A stretch of DNA of 64,000 nt from Aurelia coerulea (GCA_039566865.1 CM076962.1:7806743-7870742); one strand, 5' to 3'. Shown: positions 21,849 to 32,639, counted from the stretch's first letter. The notes: generated by a model not told the origin, from the letters alone. Numbers and translations: made by a program.

Positions 21849-24800
21849 AGAAATTGACAATTGCTGCACTACTGCCAAAGTCAGAATTGAGTGTGTTTGA
21901 TGGTAACCCATTAAAGTATTTTCTTTTCATTCGCTCCTTTGAGAATAATGTTGAAAAAGACACTTGTGATTTCAGTAGACGTTTGCAACTTCTGGTACAG
22001 TTTTGTACAGGCAAGGCAAGAAGGGCAATAGAAGGATGCATTCTACTCGAGCCTGAGGAAGGATACATGAAGGCTAAACAAATCTTGGCTGAACGTTTTG
22101 GTGATGCATACACTGTATCAAACTCATGGTTGAGGAAAGTCTCTTGTGGCCCTGTGATAAAGCCTGGTGACAGAGAAGGTTTGCAAGAATTGGCCGATGA
22201 CCTCGAGAATTGTGAGATGACGTTGAAGGCTGCTGGCAGAATGACACAACTGAACAACGAAGACCGACTGGTGAAGATCCTAGAGCGATGCCCAAGTTTT
22301 GTGAAGTCTCGTTGGCAGTCTCGCGTGCAGGAAATCAGATCACGCCAAAGGGAACCCACTGTCGAAGACGTGCGGCGTTTGATCAGGATGATATCCAAAG
22401 AGAAGAACGACCCTGTGTTTGGCGCTATCATGGACAATGTGAACAGAGAACAGTTGTCACGAAATGACAGGATCAGAAGACCAAATACAGTGAGTACGCA
22501 GCGAAACTTGAATTTCAGTATCCAGACCAATGATGGAAAGTCAAATCTCACTTCAACAGACGTGAAATGTTACTTCTGCGAAAAGAATCACAAGTTGACA
22601 AACTGCGAAGAATTCAAGAAGAAAACTGGTGAGGAAAAGTTTAATTTCATTCGTTCAAAGAAGCTCTGCGACAATTGTCTATCTTCTTTTCATTTCTCCC
22701 CTGGATGCAAACAAAGGAAGGCTTGTACAGTTACAGATTGTGATCTCCGTCGCAAACACCTCACAGCAATACATAACTCTGTGGTGGCCCATGAGAAGAG
22801 ACGCAAGGAAGAGTGGAGGAAGCATATGCAAACTGATTCGACTCAGCACAATGAAAAGTTTGTTGGAGTAACAAGATGTGACGATCGAGGAGGAGTCAAC
22901 AATGGATTGCCAATAGTGCCGCTGAAGGTGAAAGGGACAGGAAGTGACAAGGTATTTAAAACTTACGCTCTTCTCGACAGTGGATCTACTGCCTCTTTTT
23001 GTAGTGAAGCCTTCCTGGACAAACTTGGTGTGATTGGAAGAAAATGTCAAATGTCAGTTGCTACAATTAGTGGTGTTAACACAAATTGTCAGACGTCAGT
23101 TGTCAGCTTAGAAGTAATGGACCTAGAAGAGACGATGCATCTTCAAATGCCCAATGTGTTTTCTACAAAGACGATGAACATCTCAACATCAGCTTTGGCC
23201 CGTCAAGAGGATGTGAGAAGAAGGCCACATTTGGATGGAATCATGCTACCAGACACAATCCATGACGGTGAAGTCAGTCTGTTGATCGGCGTGGATGTAC
23301 CGAAGGCCTTGCAACCGGAAGAGGTGCGAAAAGGTGAAAATGGTGGTCCATATGCTGTAAAGACAATGTTTGGCTGGACCCTTAATGGCCCCATTGGTGT
23401 TTCCTTTAATCAAGGTAACCATTGCTTCTTTTCCAATCCTGTTTCATCTGATGACCAACTCTATGATCAATTGAAGAAGTACTTCAACCACGAATTTGAA
23501 GAGTCAAGTGTTGATAGCCAGAAAACGATGTCAGTAGAAGACGGTAGAGCACTTGCTGTGTTTCAAGATTCCATACAGCTACAACAAGGTCATTATCACG
23601 TTTCAATTCCGTGGAAGTGCAACCCACCTGATTTACCGAACAACCGACACATGGCACAGAAAAGGCTTGAATACTTGAAATGCCGGCTGCAAAAGGATTC
23701 AAACTTAAGACAACGATATAGCACATTCATGGACGACTTGCTAGAAAAAGGCTACGCAAGACAGGTTCCAGAAGAAGAAATTGAAATGGAGAATGGCAAA
23801 TTATGGTACCTGCCACATCATAGCGTGACACACCCGAAGAAGCCAGACAAGGTCAGGATTGTGTTTGACTGTGCTGCAAAGTACAAGAATGTCTCCCTCA
23901 ATGAAAAGGTTCTTCAAGGCCCTGACTTAACAAATTTGCTCATTGGTGTATTATGCCGATTTAGAAGCGAGCCCATAGCCCTAATGGCAGATGTTGAAGC
24001 AATGTTCCACCAGGTGCGTGTGACTGCTGAAGATGTAAATGCCTTGAGATTTTTATGGTACCCACATGGTGATTTAACACTGGCTCCTGTTGAATATCAG
24101 ATGATGGTGCACCTATTTGGAGGTATATGGTCTCCGAGCTGTGCAACATTTGCCTTGCGAAGAGTTGCAGAAGACAATGCCAGTTTGTTTGACGATGAAG
24201 TGATTCATGCCGTGCGACGAAACTTCTATGTGGACGATCTTCTGAAAGCTGTGAAGGATGCAGACGAAGCAATCAAAATGCAGAAACAACTCGCTGATTT
24301 GTTGGCTCGAGGCGGCTTCCATCTGACCAAATGGGTAAGCAATTCTCGATATGTTTTAGATGCAATACCAGACAAGGAAAGGTCGAAGGAGCTGAAGAAT
24401 GTTGATCTTGAAGACGATAAACTCCCGACTGAAAGAGCTCTTGGATTGCAATGGGATGAGGAAACTGACAGATTCACCTTCAATATCAGTGTGAAAGATA
24501 AACCATCAACCAGAAGAGGAATTTTGAGTACAATTTCATCTGTTTATGATCCGCTTGGATTCATTTCACCATACATTTTGAAAGCCAAGATTATCCTCCA
24601 GCGATTGTGCAAGGACAACGTAGGATGGGATGAGCAAGTAACTGGTCTAAATCTCAAGGAATGGGAAAACTGGTTGGATGATCTTTCAAAATTGGAGCAA
24701 ATTGAAGTCAAAAGATGCTATACGGAAACAGGAATTGGCAGTGCAGTAACAAACCAGCTGCATCATTTTAGCGACGCATCCGAAATGGGATATGGTGCTG

Positions 24801-26836
24801 TAACCTACCTACGATCAGTCAACAACAATGGCGACGTGTCATGCTCATTCGTTCTTGCAAAGTCGAGACTAACCCCCCTTAAACGAGTGACAATCCCAAG
24901 ACTGGAGCTTGCTGCTGCGACTCTTGCTGTGAAGTTGGATTCCGTGCTGAAGAGAGAATTGGACATGAAACTTGGTGAGTCAGTCTTTTGGACAGATAGC
25001 ACTGCTGTACTACGTTACATAAGGAATGAAAGCAGGAGATATCATACATATGTTGGGAACAGAATCGCAGTGATACACGATGAATCCAGTCCATCTCAAT
25101 GGCGATATGTTGATACAAGTTCAAATGCAGCAGATGATACATCTAGGGGACTTAGTGCAGACAGCTTGATAAACAGTGATAGATGGTTACATGGCCCAGA
25201 ATTTCTGCGGAAAGAGGAGCATGAATGGCCCAAAAGTGTGTTCATTGAAGATTTGTCCGAAGATGATGTCGAAGTCAAGAAGATTGTGCAAACACATTCA
25301 GTACAAATCAACTCATCAAATGGTATGACGAATCAAATATTTTCAAAGTTCTCAGATTGGACCGTTCTAAAGAAATCTGTTGCTTGGTTGTTGAGATATA
25401 GAAGTTGGTTGCTAAGAAACATCAGAAGTAGCAACGAGGAGCAAGAAGTCAAGAGTGGCAGATTGACAACAGAAGAGATGCATGAAGCTGAACGTGCAAT
25501 TGTAAGATGTGTACAAAACGAATGTTTTGGTGAAGAGTTGAAGCTACTACAATCACCTCAGAAATCAATAAGAAAGTCAAGCTCTCTATGCAGATTAGAT
25601 CCAGTCATCATAAACGGCGTGATTAGTGTTGGTGGCCGACTCAACAATGCTCCATACAACAGTCTTGAAGCAAAGCATCAGATTATTCTTCCCAAGCAGC
25701 ATCATGTAAGTGACCTCATAATTCGATATTTTCACAAGCGATCTGCACATTTTGGACAGGAGTACGTTCTGGCACGCATTCGAGAAAGGTTTTGGATTTT
25801 ACAGGCAAGGCCGTCAGTTCGCCGAATTATCAGAAGTTGTTTCGATTGCAAGCGTCGATGTGGAAAGCCTGGAAAGCAAAAAATGGCAGATTTGCCCGAT
25901 GATAGAGTGACAGCAGACAAACCACCATTTTCCTTCGTTGGAATCGACTGTTTTGGTCCCTTCTTTGTCAAGAGAGGAAGATGTATTGTAAAGAGGTATG
26001 GCATCATATTTACTTGTCTAACAATTAGAGCAATTCATCTGGACATTCTTCACAGTATGGATACAGATTCTTTTATAAATGCCCTAAGAAGATTCATTTC
26101 AAGACGTGGAAATCCAGATGAAATAAGATGTGACAATGGCTCAAATTTTAGAAGTGGCGAAAGAGAACTCCGAACTGCAATACAGCAATGGAATCAGGAT
26201 CAAGTGCATGAATTTCTTTTGCAAAGAGACATCAAATGGATATTCAACCCTCCGACAGCTTCACATATGGGTGGCGCATGGGAGCGTGCGATAAGATCTG
26301 TAAGACGAGTTCTGAATGCAATTTTGAGAAATCAAACGATTGATGATGAAGGTTTGCAAACCCTTTTGTGTGAAATTGAAGCAATTCTCAACGCAAGACC
26401 GCTCACCAAGGTGTCAGACGATCCTCAAGATTTGAATGCAATAACACCAAATCATCTGTTGCTTCTCAGATCTGGCCAAAGTTTCCCACCTGGTGTTTTC
26501 AAGAGCAAAGATTCGTACAGCAAGAGAAGATGGAAGCAGGTTCAATATATGGCTGACATATTCTGGAAAAGGTGGACCAAAGAGTACCTCCCAACTCTTC
26601 AAATCAGGCAGAAGTGGCATTCAATCGAGCGTAACCTAAAGGAGAATGACTTGGTACTCGTTAACGAACAAACGCAACACAGGAATCAGTGGCCTTTGGG
26701 GAGAGTGGTAGAAGTGTACCCAGGTAGAGATGGCCTTGTCCGGTCAGCAAAAGTGAAGACGATGAATTCTGAATATCGAAGACCCGTAACAAAGTTATGT
26801 TTGTTGGAAGCAGCTGTGGAAGAAGATTCAACATAG
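21647..26836 (+). CDS. pol: BEL/Pao gag-pol polyprotein
   Basis: An intact frame of 1,729 residues. Order by residue: proline-rich repeats (1-55); a gag domain of the DUF1759 type (~75-260, FDGNPLKYFLFIRSF); two cysteine-rich zinc-binding stretches (~310-385, CYFCEKNHKLTNC and CDNCLSS); an aspartic protease of the DUF1758 type with the LLDSGSTASF active-site motif (~440); RT with ADVEAMFHQV and the YVDD box (~790-870); RNase H-like region (ARSRLTPLKR-type block, FWTDSTAVLRYI, ~1,010-1,160); integrase with an HHCC zinc-binding region (~1,340-1,410) and a DDE core (GIDCFGPF, CDNGSNF, GGAWERAI, ~1,430-1,550); and a C-terminal DUF5641-like tail. All catalytic residues I can check are present. It may be active apart from the frame change with the upstream gag ORF. 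Confidence 0.93.
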   Translation: MPPKPHPAPFAHPWKLPPQRNPADGTYNPKPHPAPFADPWKFLPQRNPADEPHTNATANGEEYLDTMKKLTIAALLPKSELSVFDGNPLKYFLFIRSFENNVEKDTCDFSRRLQLLVQFCTGKARRAIEGCILLEPEEGYMKAKQILAERFGDAYTVSNSWLRKVSCGPVIKPGDREGLQELADDLENCEMTLKAAGRMTQLNNEDRLVKILERCPSFVKSRWQSRVQEIRSRQREPTVEDVRRLIRMISKEKNDPVFGAIMDNVNREQLSRNDRIRRPNTVSTQRNLNFSIQTNDGKSNLTSTDVKCYFCEKNHKLTNCEEFKKKTGEEKFNFIRSKKLCDNCLSSFHFSPGCKQRKACTVTDCDLRRKHLTAIHNSVVAHEKRRKEEWRKHMQTDSTQHNEKFVGVTRCDDRGGVNNGLPIVPLKVKGTGSDKVFKTYALLDSGSTASFCSEAFLDKLGVIGRKCQMSVATISGVNTNCQTSVVSLEVMDLEETMHLQMPNVFSTKTMNISTSALARQEDVRRRPHLDGIMLPDTIHDGEVSLLIGVDVPKALQPEEVRKGENGGPYAVKTMFGWTLNGPIGVSFNQGNHCFFSNPVSSDDQLYDQLKKYFNHEFEESSVDSQKTMSVEDGRALAVFQDSIQLQQGHYHVSIPWKCNPPDLPNNRHMAQKRLEYLKCRLQKDSNLRQRYSTFMDDLLEKGYARQVPEEEIEMENGKLWYLPHHSVTHPKKPDKVRIVFDCAAKYKNVSLNEKVLQGPDLTNLLIGVLCRFRSEPIALMADVEAMFHQVRVTAEDVNALRFLWYPHGDLTLAPVEYQMMVHLFGGIWSPSCATFALRRVAEDNASLFDDEVIHAVRRNFYVDDLLKAVKDADEAIKMQKQLADLLARGGFHLTKWVSNSRYVLDAIPDKERSKELKNVDLEDDKLPTERALGLQWDEETDRFTFNISVKDKPSTRRGILSTISSVYDPLGFISPYILKAKIILQRLCKDNVGWDEQVTGLNLKEWENWLDDLSKLEQIEVKRCYTETGIGSAVTNQLHHFSDASEMGYGAVTYLRSVNNNGDVSCSFVLAKSRLTPLKRVTIPRLELAAATLAVKLDSVLKRELDMKLGESVFWTDSTAVLRYIRNESRRYHTYVGNRIAVIHDESSPSQWRYVDTSSNAADDTSRGLSADSLINSDRWLHGPEFLRKEEHEWPKSVFIEDLSEDDVEVKKIVQTHSVQINSSNGMTNQIFSKFSDWTVLKKSVAWLLRYRSWLLRNIRSSNEEQEVKSGRLTTEEMHEAERAIVRCVQNECFGEELKLLQSPQKSIRKSSSLCRLDPVIINGVISVGGRLNNAPYNSLEAKHQIILPKQHHVSDLIIRYFHKRSAHFGQEYVLARIRERFWILQARPSVRRIIRSCFDCKRRCGKPGKQKMADLPDDRVTADKPPFSFVGIDCFGPFFVKRGRCIVKRYGIIFTCLTIRAIHLDILHSMDTDSFINALRRFISRRGNPDEIRCDNGSNFRSGERELRTAIQQWNQDQVHEFLLQRDIKWIFNPPTASHMGGAWERAIRSVRRVLNAILRNQTIDDEGLQTLLCEIEAILNARPLTKVSDDPQDLNAITPNHLLLLRSGQSFPPGVFKSKDSYSKRRWKQVQYMADIFWKRWTKEYLPTLQIRQKWHSIERNLKENDLVLVNEQTQHRNQWPLGRVVEVYPGRDGLVRSAKVKTMNSEYRRPVTKLCLLEAAVEEDST

Positions 26837-26886
26837 AAAGTTATTAAAAAACAGTCTCCTATAAATCGCCTGTTTGGGGGCGGGTA

Positions 26887-27592
26887 TGTTGAATATGTTT
26901 ATGTTTGTTAAGTGTTTCTGTTGTTGTTGTTGTTAGAATTTGGACTTTGGACTCTGAAGAACGATATGACAATTTGACTCTTGAACTTTGACCTTCTTGA
27001 GTAACTTTGTGTGTTTTGTGTACCCTTGGGACTCGTAGCTATAAGAGCATTAGGCATGCATCTTGGGGCAGCACAATTCAGATCAGATCATCAGAGCTCC
27101 AAGTCAAAGAAGAAGACGAAGAAAAGCTGCTCATGGCCGAGTTATCGAAGCTTTGTTAGGCCCGTAGGCCCACATACATACTGCAACAGCCTTATAGCTA
27201 CGAGGACAAATAGATAGTAAGTTTCATTTATTAATTGTATTTATCTGTTTACTTTATTCGTTTATTTAGAGTTTATTCTGTAATTGTTTATCTTGCATTT
27301 TCTTAGGTTTTTTGAAGTTGTTCTTTGTGCCTTTCACGTGTAAGATTCGTAGGCCTTATCTCTTGCATTTGTTTTGATATGAATTCTGTTTAGGATTTAG
27401 ATTATTTGTTGCTGATAGATTATTCACAGTATTTTGATTTGTTTAACTTATTTTCGTTTCTGTTAATTTTAGCGAACAATCATTGAATCATTGAGTTAGT
27501 GAATGCCAGCATTGTGTTTTGCTTTTGTGTCTGCTGGGTTCCTGCTGGATTCGTTCGTTCCCTCTGTAGTTGGTTTCTGCTGTGAAGCTACA
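26887..27592 (+). repeat. BEL/Pao 3' LTR
   Basis: The 706-bp partner of 19,831-20,536, followed by the CCTAG target duplication. Confidence 0.93.
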
Positions 27593-27597
27593 CCTAG

Positions 27598-29384
27598 TAT
27601 GTACTGTAACTCTGCCTCTCACTGTGATTGGCAAGTTGATAATACAAATTTACATAAAGAACAGCCCTTTTGATATCACAATTCTCAACAAATTATAAAC
27701 AATTTTCTAAATGCAGATAAATGCTTGGGAGATGTGATACTTGTACTGCAATTATTTTTTTAACAGATGCTCATTTTTTACAAAAAAAGCTGTTGTAAGA
27801 AACTGTACAGCCTCTTCCAGAAATTAAGAAACTCTGCTTGGAAGTAATTAGAGGTCAATCCAGGTTAAGAAACTTTTTCACCTTTTCGTTATGAGATCAT
27901 CTCTTGTGAACAAAAAGTGCATTTTTACTGACCTAAATGATACCAACAACAATAATCGTCTTCGTTTTTGATTGGTTTTCTCTTGTACTTCTCAGAGCTC
28001 AAAAAGATTAGTAAGCAGTCCTTTTTGAATTACCATATATCTTTATATTCAATCTTGCATAAGCGCACGGGAAGAAAAAATCTAGGGGGCTGCCCAACAC
28101 AAAGTCAATTGTTTAGCATGATTTTTGCCCGACTGAGGGCATTTTTTTGCCCGATTGGGGCTCATTTTCGATAATTTTTCTAATTTTTTTTGGGGGGGGG
28201 GGCTACCTGAGAAAATTGAGCTACACTGCCAGAAATTTTACCACGAGTTGGGCCGCAAGTTAAAAAGAACTGTACACTGAACTTTAGTAGAGCAAAGTTT
28301 CAAAGAGTGTGGGTTCAAAGGAGTTTGAAATAAATGACCACAATTTATTGATAGGCTCAAAAGTGGCTCAAATGTCATGAAACCAAATTAATTGTTATCA
28401 TTGATGACTATATCATGTACTTTGATGCCAAATAACAAACAAATTTGTAATTAATGTTTAATGTTCAAAGGTTGTCCATGTGGAATTTATCTGTCTTGGT
28501 AATTCTTCCATTAAAAATGTGGCTGGTGCTCACAACTAGACTGACCACTTTGCTGTTATCACATCAACACACCATCTGCTAGAGACATTGTCATCCTGTC
28601 ATCATCCTTAATCAGCGAGTGGATCTTTTCTCCTACAGCAAAATAGAGAGAATTAGTCCCATCTTCTCCACAACATTGATTACATGATGAGAGGAAAAGT
28701 ATGAGATGAGAGGTACTTGCCTCCAACATAAAATGATGTTACCTGTTGAATTACATCAAAGCATCGGAGACTGGAGAGGAGAGCAGATACGGCGGCCTAA
28801 TCCAGTGCCATCTCATGGCCGATTCCAACCACCGCCCTCACAGGCTCAAACAACAATAGCGACCCGACCTAACTAGAATTTCCACCAACTGAATATCTAA
28901 CAATATCTATCTCAGTATCTAACAAATCAATATCTCAATAGTTAGACAATATCTAACAAAATAGTTTTCAGGTTGCTTCCCAGCTGTTCAATCTATCGAT
29001 TAATCAACAAATTGGATTTTTTTTTATTTTTTTTCTCTGAATAAATTAAAAGCCCCCACAAAGAAGCTGCGGCAGTGGCCTATCCTAGGCCCGAAGCGCT
29101 TCAGGGAAATATAAAAAAATGGAAGTTTCAAAATTTGGAGCTTCAAAAAAATGGACGATGCCGATAGTGAATGCAATGAACTACAGGTTTAAAGAGAAAT
29201 CGTATACTCACAATCATTTTATTTGAAGACATTGCTCGTTCTTCTCTGCAGAGGCAAAATTTTCTTGCGTAAAAAAGTTTGAAGCCTTTTGACATTCGGA
29301 GCGCACCCTCGTTTGCATGTGCTTCACACATGCTTACATAAAGCTAACTGGCCGTTTCGCCTCCCGCGCCTACGGTGCTCCCTG
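27598..29384. other. hAT-like element interior, no gene recognised
   Basis: Contains a fragment of the ~370-bp repeat near 27,800-27,880, a G run near 28,190-28,202 and low-complexity A/T sequence. No transposase was recognised. Confidence 0.4.
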
Positions 29385-29835
29385 GTTTGTCCCAATTAAG
29401 TTGACTGTCTATCTGAACACCTAGGTATCTTGTATTAGTAATAATTTCAATGTCCTGATCAGCTATTGAAAAAGATGGTCGAGCATCAGGCTGGCTTTCG
29501 ATCTTACAGATGTTTGGACCAGAGCTTATGATAAGTGCCTGCGTTTTCACAACGTTCAGAGAAAGTTTGTTTGCATGCAACCAATCCTGTAGCTTCAAAA
29601 GATCTGAGTTTAGGTCATTTTGTAGGTCATCAATGCTTTTTGAAGAGAGGGAAATGGCCGTATAATCAGCATGCATGCTGACATGAGATTTCTGCAGGGA
29701 AAAAGGCAAATCATTGATGTAAATCAGAAATAAGAGAGGACCAAGACAAGAGCCTCGAGGAACTCCACAATTTATTCCCTTTACATGAGAGGAAGTGCCA
29801 TCTACCCTGCAGAATTGTTTACGGTTATCCAAGTA
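29385..29835 (-). pseudogene. family-C LINE, middle (RT) piece of three
   Basis: The minus-strand frame from 29,835 encodes YLDNRKQFCRVDGTSS, then CGVPRGSCLGPLLFLIYIND (the PQG block, here PRG) and HADYTAIS at the catalytic box, where YADD has become HADY. It continues to LGVQIDSQLNWDK and stops at the hAT-like target duplication. The changed catalytic box and the two insertions make it dead. The upstream coding part is at 37,656-38,100 and the downstream part at 14,840-15,587. Confidence 0.85.
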
Positions 29836-29843
29836 CCGTAAAC

Positions 29844-29845
<2 letters not shown>

Positions 29846-29899
<54 letters not shown>

Positions 29900-29900
29900 C
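29846..29900. repeat. (ATT)n microsatellite
   Basis: About 18 ATT units, 10 bases inside the left boundary of the recombinase-Rep insertion. Confidence 0.9.
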
Positions 29901-29937
29901 AATTTATTTAAAGTAGGCCTACATATGTATATATACA

Positions 29938-30138
29938 ATGGATACTATAAGTGCGGAAGAAGAACGAGCGAGAAATAGACAAAAAATTGATGTTTTTTAG
30001 CACACTAGTTGATGTTTTTTAGCACACTAGTGCGCTAAAAACATCAATTTTTTGTCTATTTCTCACTAGTGTGCTAAAAACATCAATTTTTTGTCTATTT
30101 CTCGCTCGTTCTTCATCCGCACTTATAGTATCCATTTT
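29938..30138. repeat. 200-bp palindromic MITE or hairpin
   Basis: Inverted arms TGGATACTATAAGTGCGGA, GAACGAGCGAGAAATAGAC and AAAAAATTGATGTTTTT surround short repeats of TAGCACACTAGT. It is almost completely self-complementary. It may be a small MITE or a functional end structure of the surrounding element. Confidence 0.85.
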
Positions 30139-30890
30139 ATTGTTTCTTTATTGCCAATATGTATATATACATATATATCTCTCTATCTCATTATACTGTT
30201 CATTGAATTTAAGTAATGTCCATGCATTGGTTTTATGAGTAAAAGTTTAAAATATACATATACTTTGGTTATTTATACGTGCTGATCAATCTGATTTATA
30301 TAATCCTATTGTACCTTGCATATCCAAGGAGCTGCCCCCAATTCTCAATAGAGAAGGAACAAAAAGTTGGACCTTAACCCCATTGAACTCAGATGTCGTT
30401 AATGACCCAAATAGTGTAAGGAGAACAAGGCAATCATCCCATAGGTAACTAGGGCTGACATAACTACGAGATCACTGTTCCTTGCCGGCCTCACAGGATG
30501 TCTGCCGGGATCACAATGACGAACAAGGACCTAGACATCTCATAGTTCCCTCGAGAATGATCCAATCAGTCCCCTTGAGAATGATCTAGACAAGGAGTCA
30601 TTCTGGAGTCCCTGTCTCCATTAAATTCCCCCAGAATTGTAGTGGAGACTGAGACAGTGCTTTTTTGAATCCTCTGAGACAGTGTAACTTGCTGTTTGTT
30701 GTTTAGAAATCTTTGAAGGGAGAGCAAATAAGATCAATATGAAAAGGCTTTTTATTTCCTTTTCCCTGGTGAAGAAACGTTTTGCGGAAAATGTTAATCT
30801 TTTCTTTTGGAATAGTAAAATGCGTGCTTGCTGGTATGCCCTTGTTATTGTTGGTATAAAATAAATGTTATTGCAAGCGAGCTAGTGAAC
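30139..30890. other. upstream region of the recombinase gene
   Basis: No gene. It contains AT-rich sequence with a TATATATAC stretch, then a GC-richer part with the repeated motif GAGAATGATC (about 30,552 and 30,582). It presumably holds the promoter for the gene starting at 30,891, but no defined promoter element can be claimed. Confidence 0.4.
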
Positions 30891-32639
30891 ATGGACTGGT
30901 CAAAGGTTGAGGGTGCGAGACAACAGCGAAGAACGATAATATTGCGAGAAAGCAAAGACAAGATCTTTATTTGTCCAGTTAATTTCTGTGAGAATAGACA
31001 GTTTTTCAGCAAAAGGGGTTGCAGGAAGCACATTGACACAAAGCATAGATGGTACTACTATTTTGACATAAAGCCAAGTGAAAGGGTGATCGAGCATTCC
31101 ATACGACAACAAAGCACCAATGATGGACAAAAGTGCAATGGAAGTGTCAGAAAGCGTGCTGATACCACAAAAAGACCATGTTATTCTATCAAAGAGGGTT
31201 TTGGCAAAAAGTACATCGATTGGCTGTGTGCAATATGTGGAGGGGGAATGTCAGAAACTCAAGCCGCACAAAATGGAACTCGGGTAATGAAGTTTTTGAA
31301 ATTTTGCAGCGAAGATGATGACGAGCAGTTGACCGAAGAACATGTAGACTATTGTATTGGTTCGGCAGGACTCGTTTGCAATTTCATAGAGCACATTGGA
31401 AAGGAATGGGGTCTCGGCAGTTCAGCCCAGTTTGGATACCTTCAGTCGATAACAGACTTGATTGATTTTCGCAAGTCGGCTGGACTATCAAGCACAGTTC
31501 TCGGGAATTTAGCAACCTCGGAGGTGTATATCAACAGAGGGAAGAGAGCACTTGCAAGGCGTAAAATCACCGAATGGACTAAGAACCTCTCGATTGAAGT
31601 TCTACGAGCAACGAATCAATGGGCGACAATGGAAGAGATGGAGAAAGTGATACCATTTCATCTTTCGCGTTACAAGGACGTACTAACGAGATGTAAAGAC
31701 TACCCATTAACCTCAGTAACGGCTGCCGATCTTACTTTCGCCACTCGTTTTGTAGCTGTCTACTTGTTTACAAGGGTGAAGGGGTCAAGACCGATGACTT
31801 ACCAGTATTTGTCGTTGTCGATGTTTGAAAAGTCAAAAGAAAATGATGGATTCGTGGATCAAACCGAATTCAAGACTGCCAATCAGTACAGCTTTGACTC
31901 TCTAATCTTTGACGAAACGAGCACACGAATAGTTGACGAATACATTGAATATGTACGACCACTGTTGAACCCACAATGCGACTATGTTCTCGTAACGAGA
32001 AGTGGAACACAGTTTCAAAACTTTAGCAACCTGATGTCGGAGCTTGTATTTAAAGCAATTGGAAAGTACGTTCATCCGACAAGATATCGCCAAATTGTGG
32101 AGACCGAAAGTTGTCGTAAACTGTCATCGGAAGAGCAAGATGCTGTCACTCGTGATCAGAAACATAGTTCGCAAGTAGCGAGGACTTATTATCAGAAAAG
32201 AAGTTCTCGTGAAATAGCATCCACTGCAAAGTCGGCAATGAAAAAATTACAGAACAGCGAAGTAAACAAAGAAGTGCGGAAAGTTATTTTCGACTGTGAC
32301 GACCATTCCGATTCCGAGGGTTTGACATCACTTGAAGGCGAAACTTCATCGGAACAAATGAATGAATGCAAGGACACGGGTACACCTACAAGTTCTTCAC
32401 AGGAGAGCATTACGAGTTTTCAACCACCAGTGCGAAAAGCAAGTAAAATGAAAGCAAAGCCAATTGTTGGCCAAAGAGTGCCCTTCACTGCTGAGGAAGA
32501 CCTTTTTTTGAAAAAATGCCTAAAGATTTATGGATTTGGGAAATGGACAGCCATGCTGCGAGATCCACGATTCAAATTCAACAAAAAGAGGACAGCAGAT
32601 TCTCTCAAAAAGCGTGCAGAAATATTATCAAGAAAGTAA
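30891..32639 (+). CDS. tyrosine recombinase with C2H2 finger and Myb-like domain
   Basis: An intact frame of 582 residues. I take the ATG at 30,891 (good Kozak context, A at -3 and G at +4) over the one at 30,828. Residues 28-52 form a C2H2 finger (C28, C33, H47, H52). Residues ~85-250 look like a core-binding helical region (WLCAICGGGMSETQAAQNG, LVCNFIEHIGKEWGL). The catalytic pattern of a tyrosine recombinase follows: R300 (KGSRPMTY), H395-x-x-R398 (HPTRYR), H425 and Y433/Y434 (HSSQVARTYY), with normal spacing between the last two. A serine-rich acidic linker leads to a Myb/SANT-like domain (~528-580: FTAEEDLFLKKCLKIYGFGKW). The family is Crypton-like at most; I do not recognise a named one. 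The gene is convergent with the Rep gene, with the repeat array between them. Confidence 0.75.
   Translation: MDWSKVEGARQQRRTIILRESKDKIFICPVNFCENRQFFSKRGCRKHIDTKHRWYYYFDIKPSERVIEHSIRQQSTNDGQKCNGSVRKRADTTKRPCYSIKEGFGKKYIDWLCAICGGGMSETQAAQNGTRVMKFLKFCSEDDDEQLTEEHVDYCIGSAGLVCNFIEHIGKEWGLGSSAQFGYLQSITDLIDFRKSAGLSSTVLGNLATSEVYINRGKRALARRKITEWTKNLSIEVLRATNQWATMEEMEKVIPFHLSRYKDVLTRCKDYPLTSVTAADLTFATRFVAVYLFTRVKGSRPMTYQYLSLSMFEKSKENDGFVDQTEFKTANQYSFDSLIFDETSTRIVDEYIEYVRPLLNPQCDYVLVTRSGTQFQNFSNLMSELVFKAIGKYVHPTRYRQIVETESCRKLSSEEQDAVTRDQKHSSQVARTYYQKRSSREIASTAKSAMKKLQNSEVNKEVRKVIFDCDDHSDSEGLTSLEGETSSEQMNECKDTGTPTSSSQESITSFQPPVRKASKMKAKPIVGQRVPFTAEEDLFLKKCLKIYGFGKWTAMLRDPRFKFNKKRTADSLKKRAEILSRK

Larger units (their letters stand above)
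19831..27592 (+). mobile_element. BEL/Pao LTR retrotransposon, near-complete, young
   Basis: The element is bounded by two 706-bp direct LTRs that start TGTTGAATATG and end GCTACA. Both are flanked by the 5-bp target duplication CCTAG (19,826-19,830 and 27,593-27,597). By eye the LTRs differ at about three positions (for example 20,012, 20,365 and 20,489), so the insertion is recent. A purine-rich tract (GGGGGCGGG) precedes the 3' LTR, as expected for plus-strand priming. The coding region has gag, protease, RT, RNase H and integrase in BEL/Pao order. No primer binding site was recognised with certainty after 20,536. It sits within the hAT-like element. Confidence 0.93.
15588..29384. mobile_element. 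hAT-like element, 13.8 kb including nested insertions
   Basis: Inverted ends begin CAGGGAGCRCYGTAGGCGCR and match for about 33 bases with few differences. The flanking 8-bp target duplication GTTTGTCC is at 15,580-15,587 and 29,385-29,392. An 8-bp duplication plus CAGGG ends fits the hAT superfamily. No hAT transposase was recognised, so the copy is non-autonomous or decayed. Removing the BEL element (7.76 kb) leaves about 6 kb. The insertion falls inside the family-C LINE. Confidence 0.8.
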
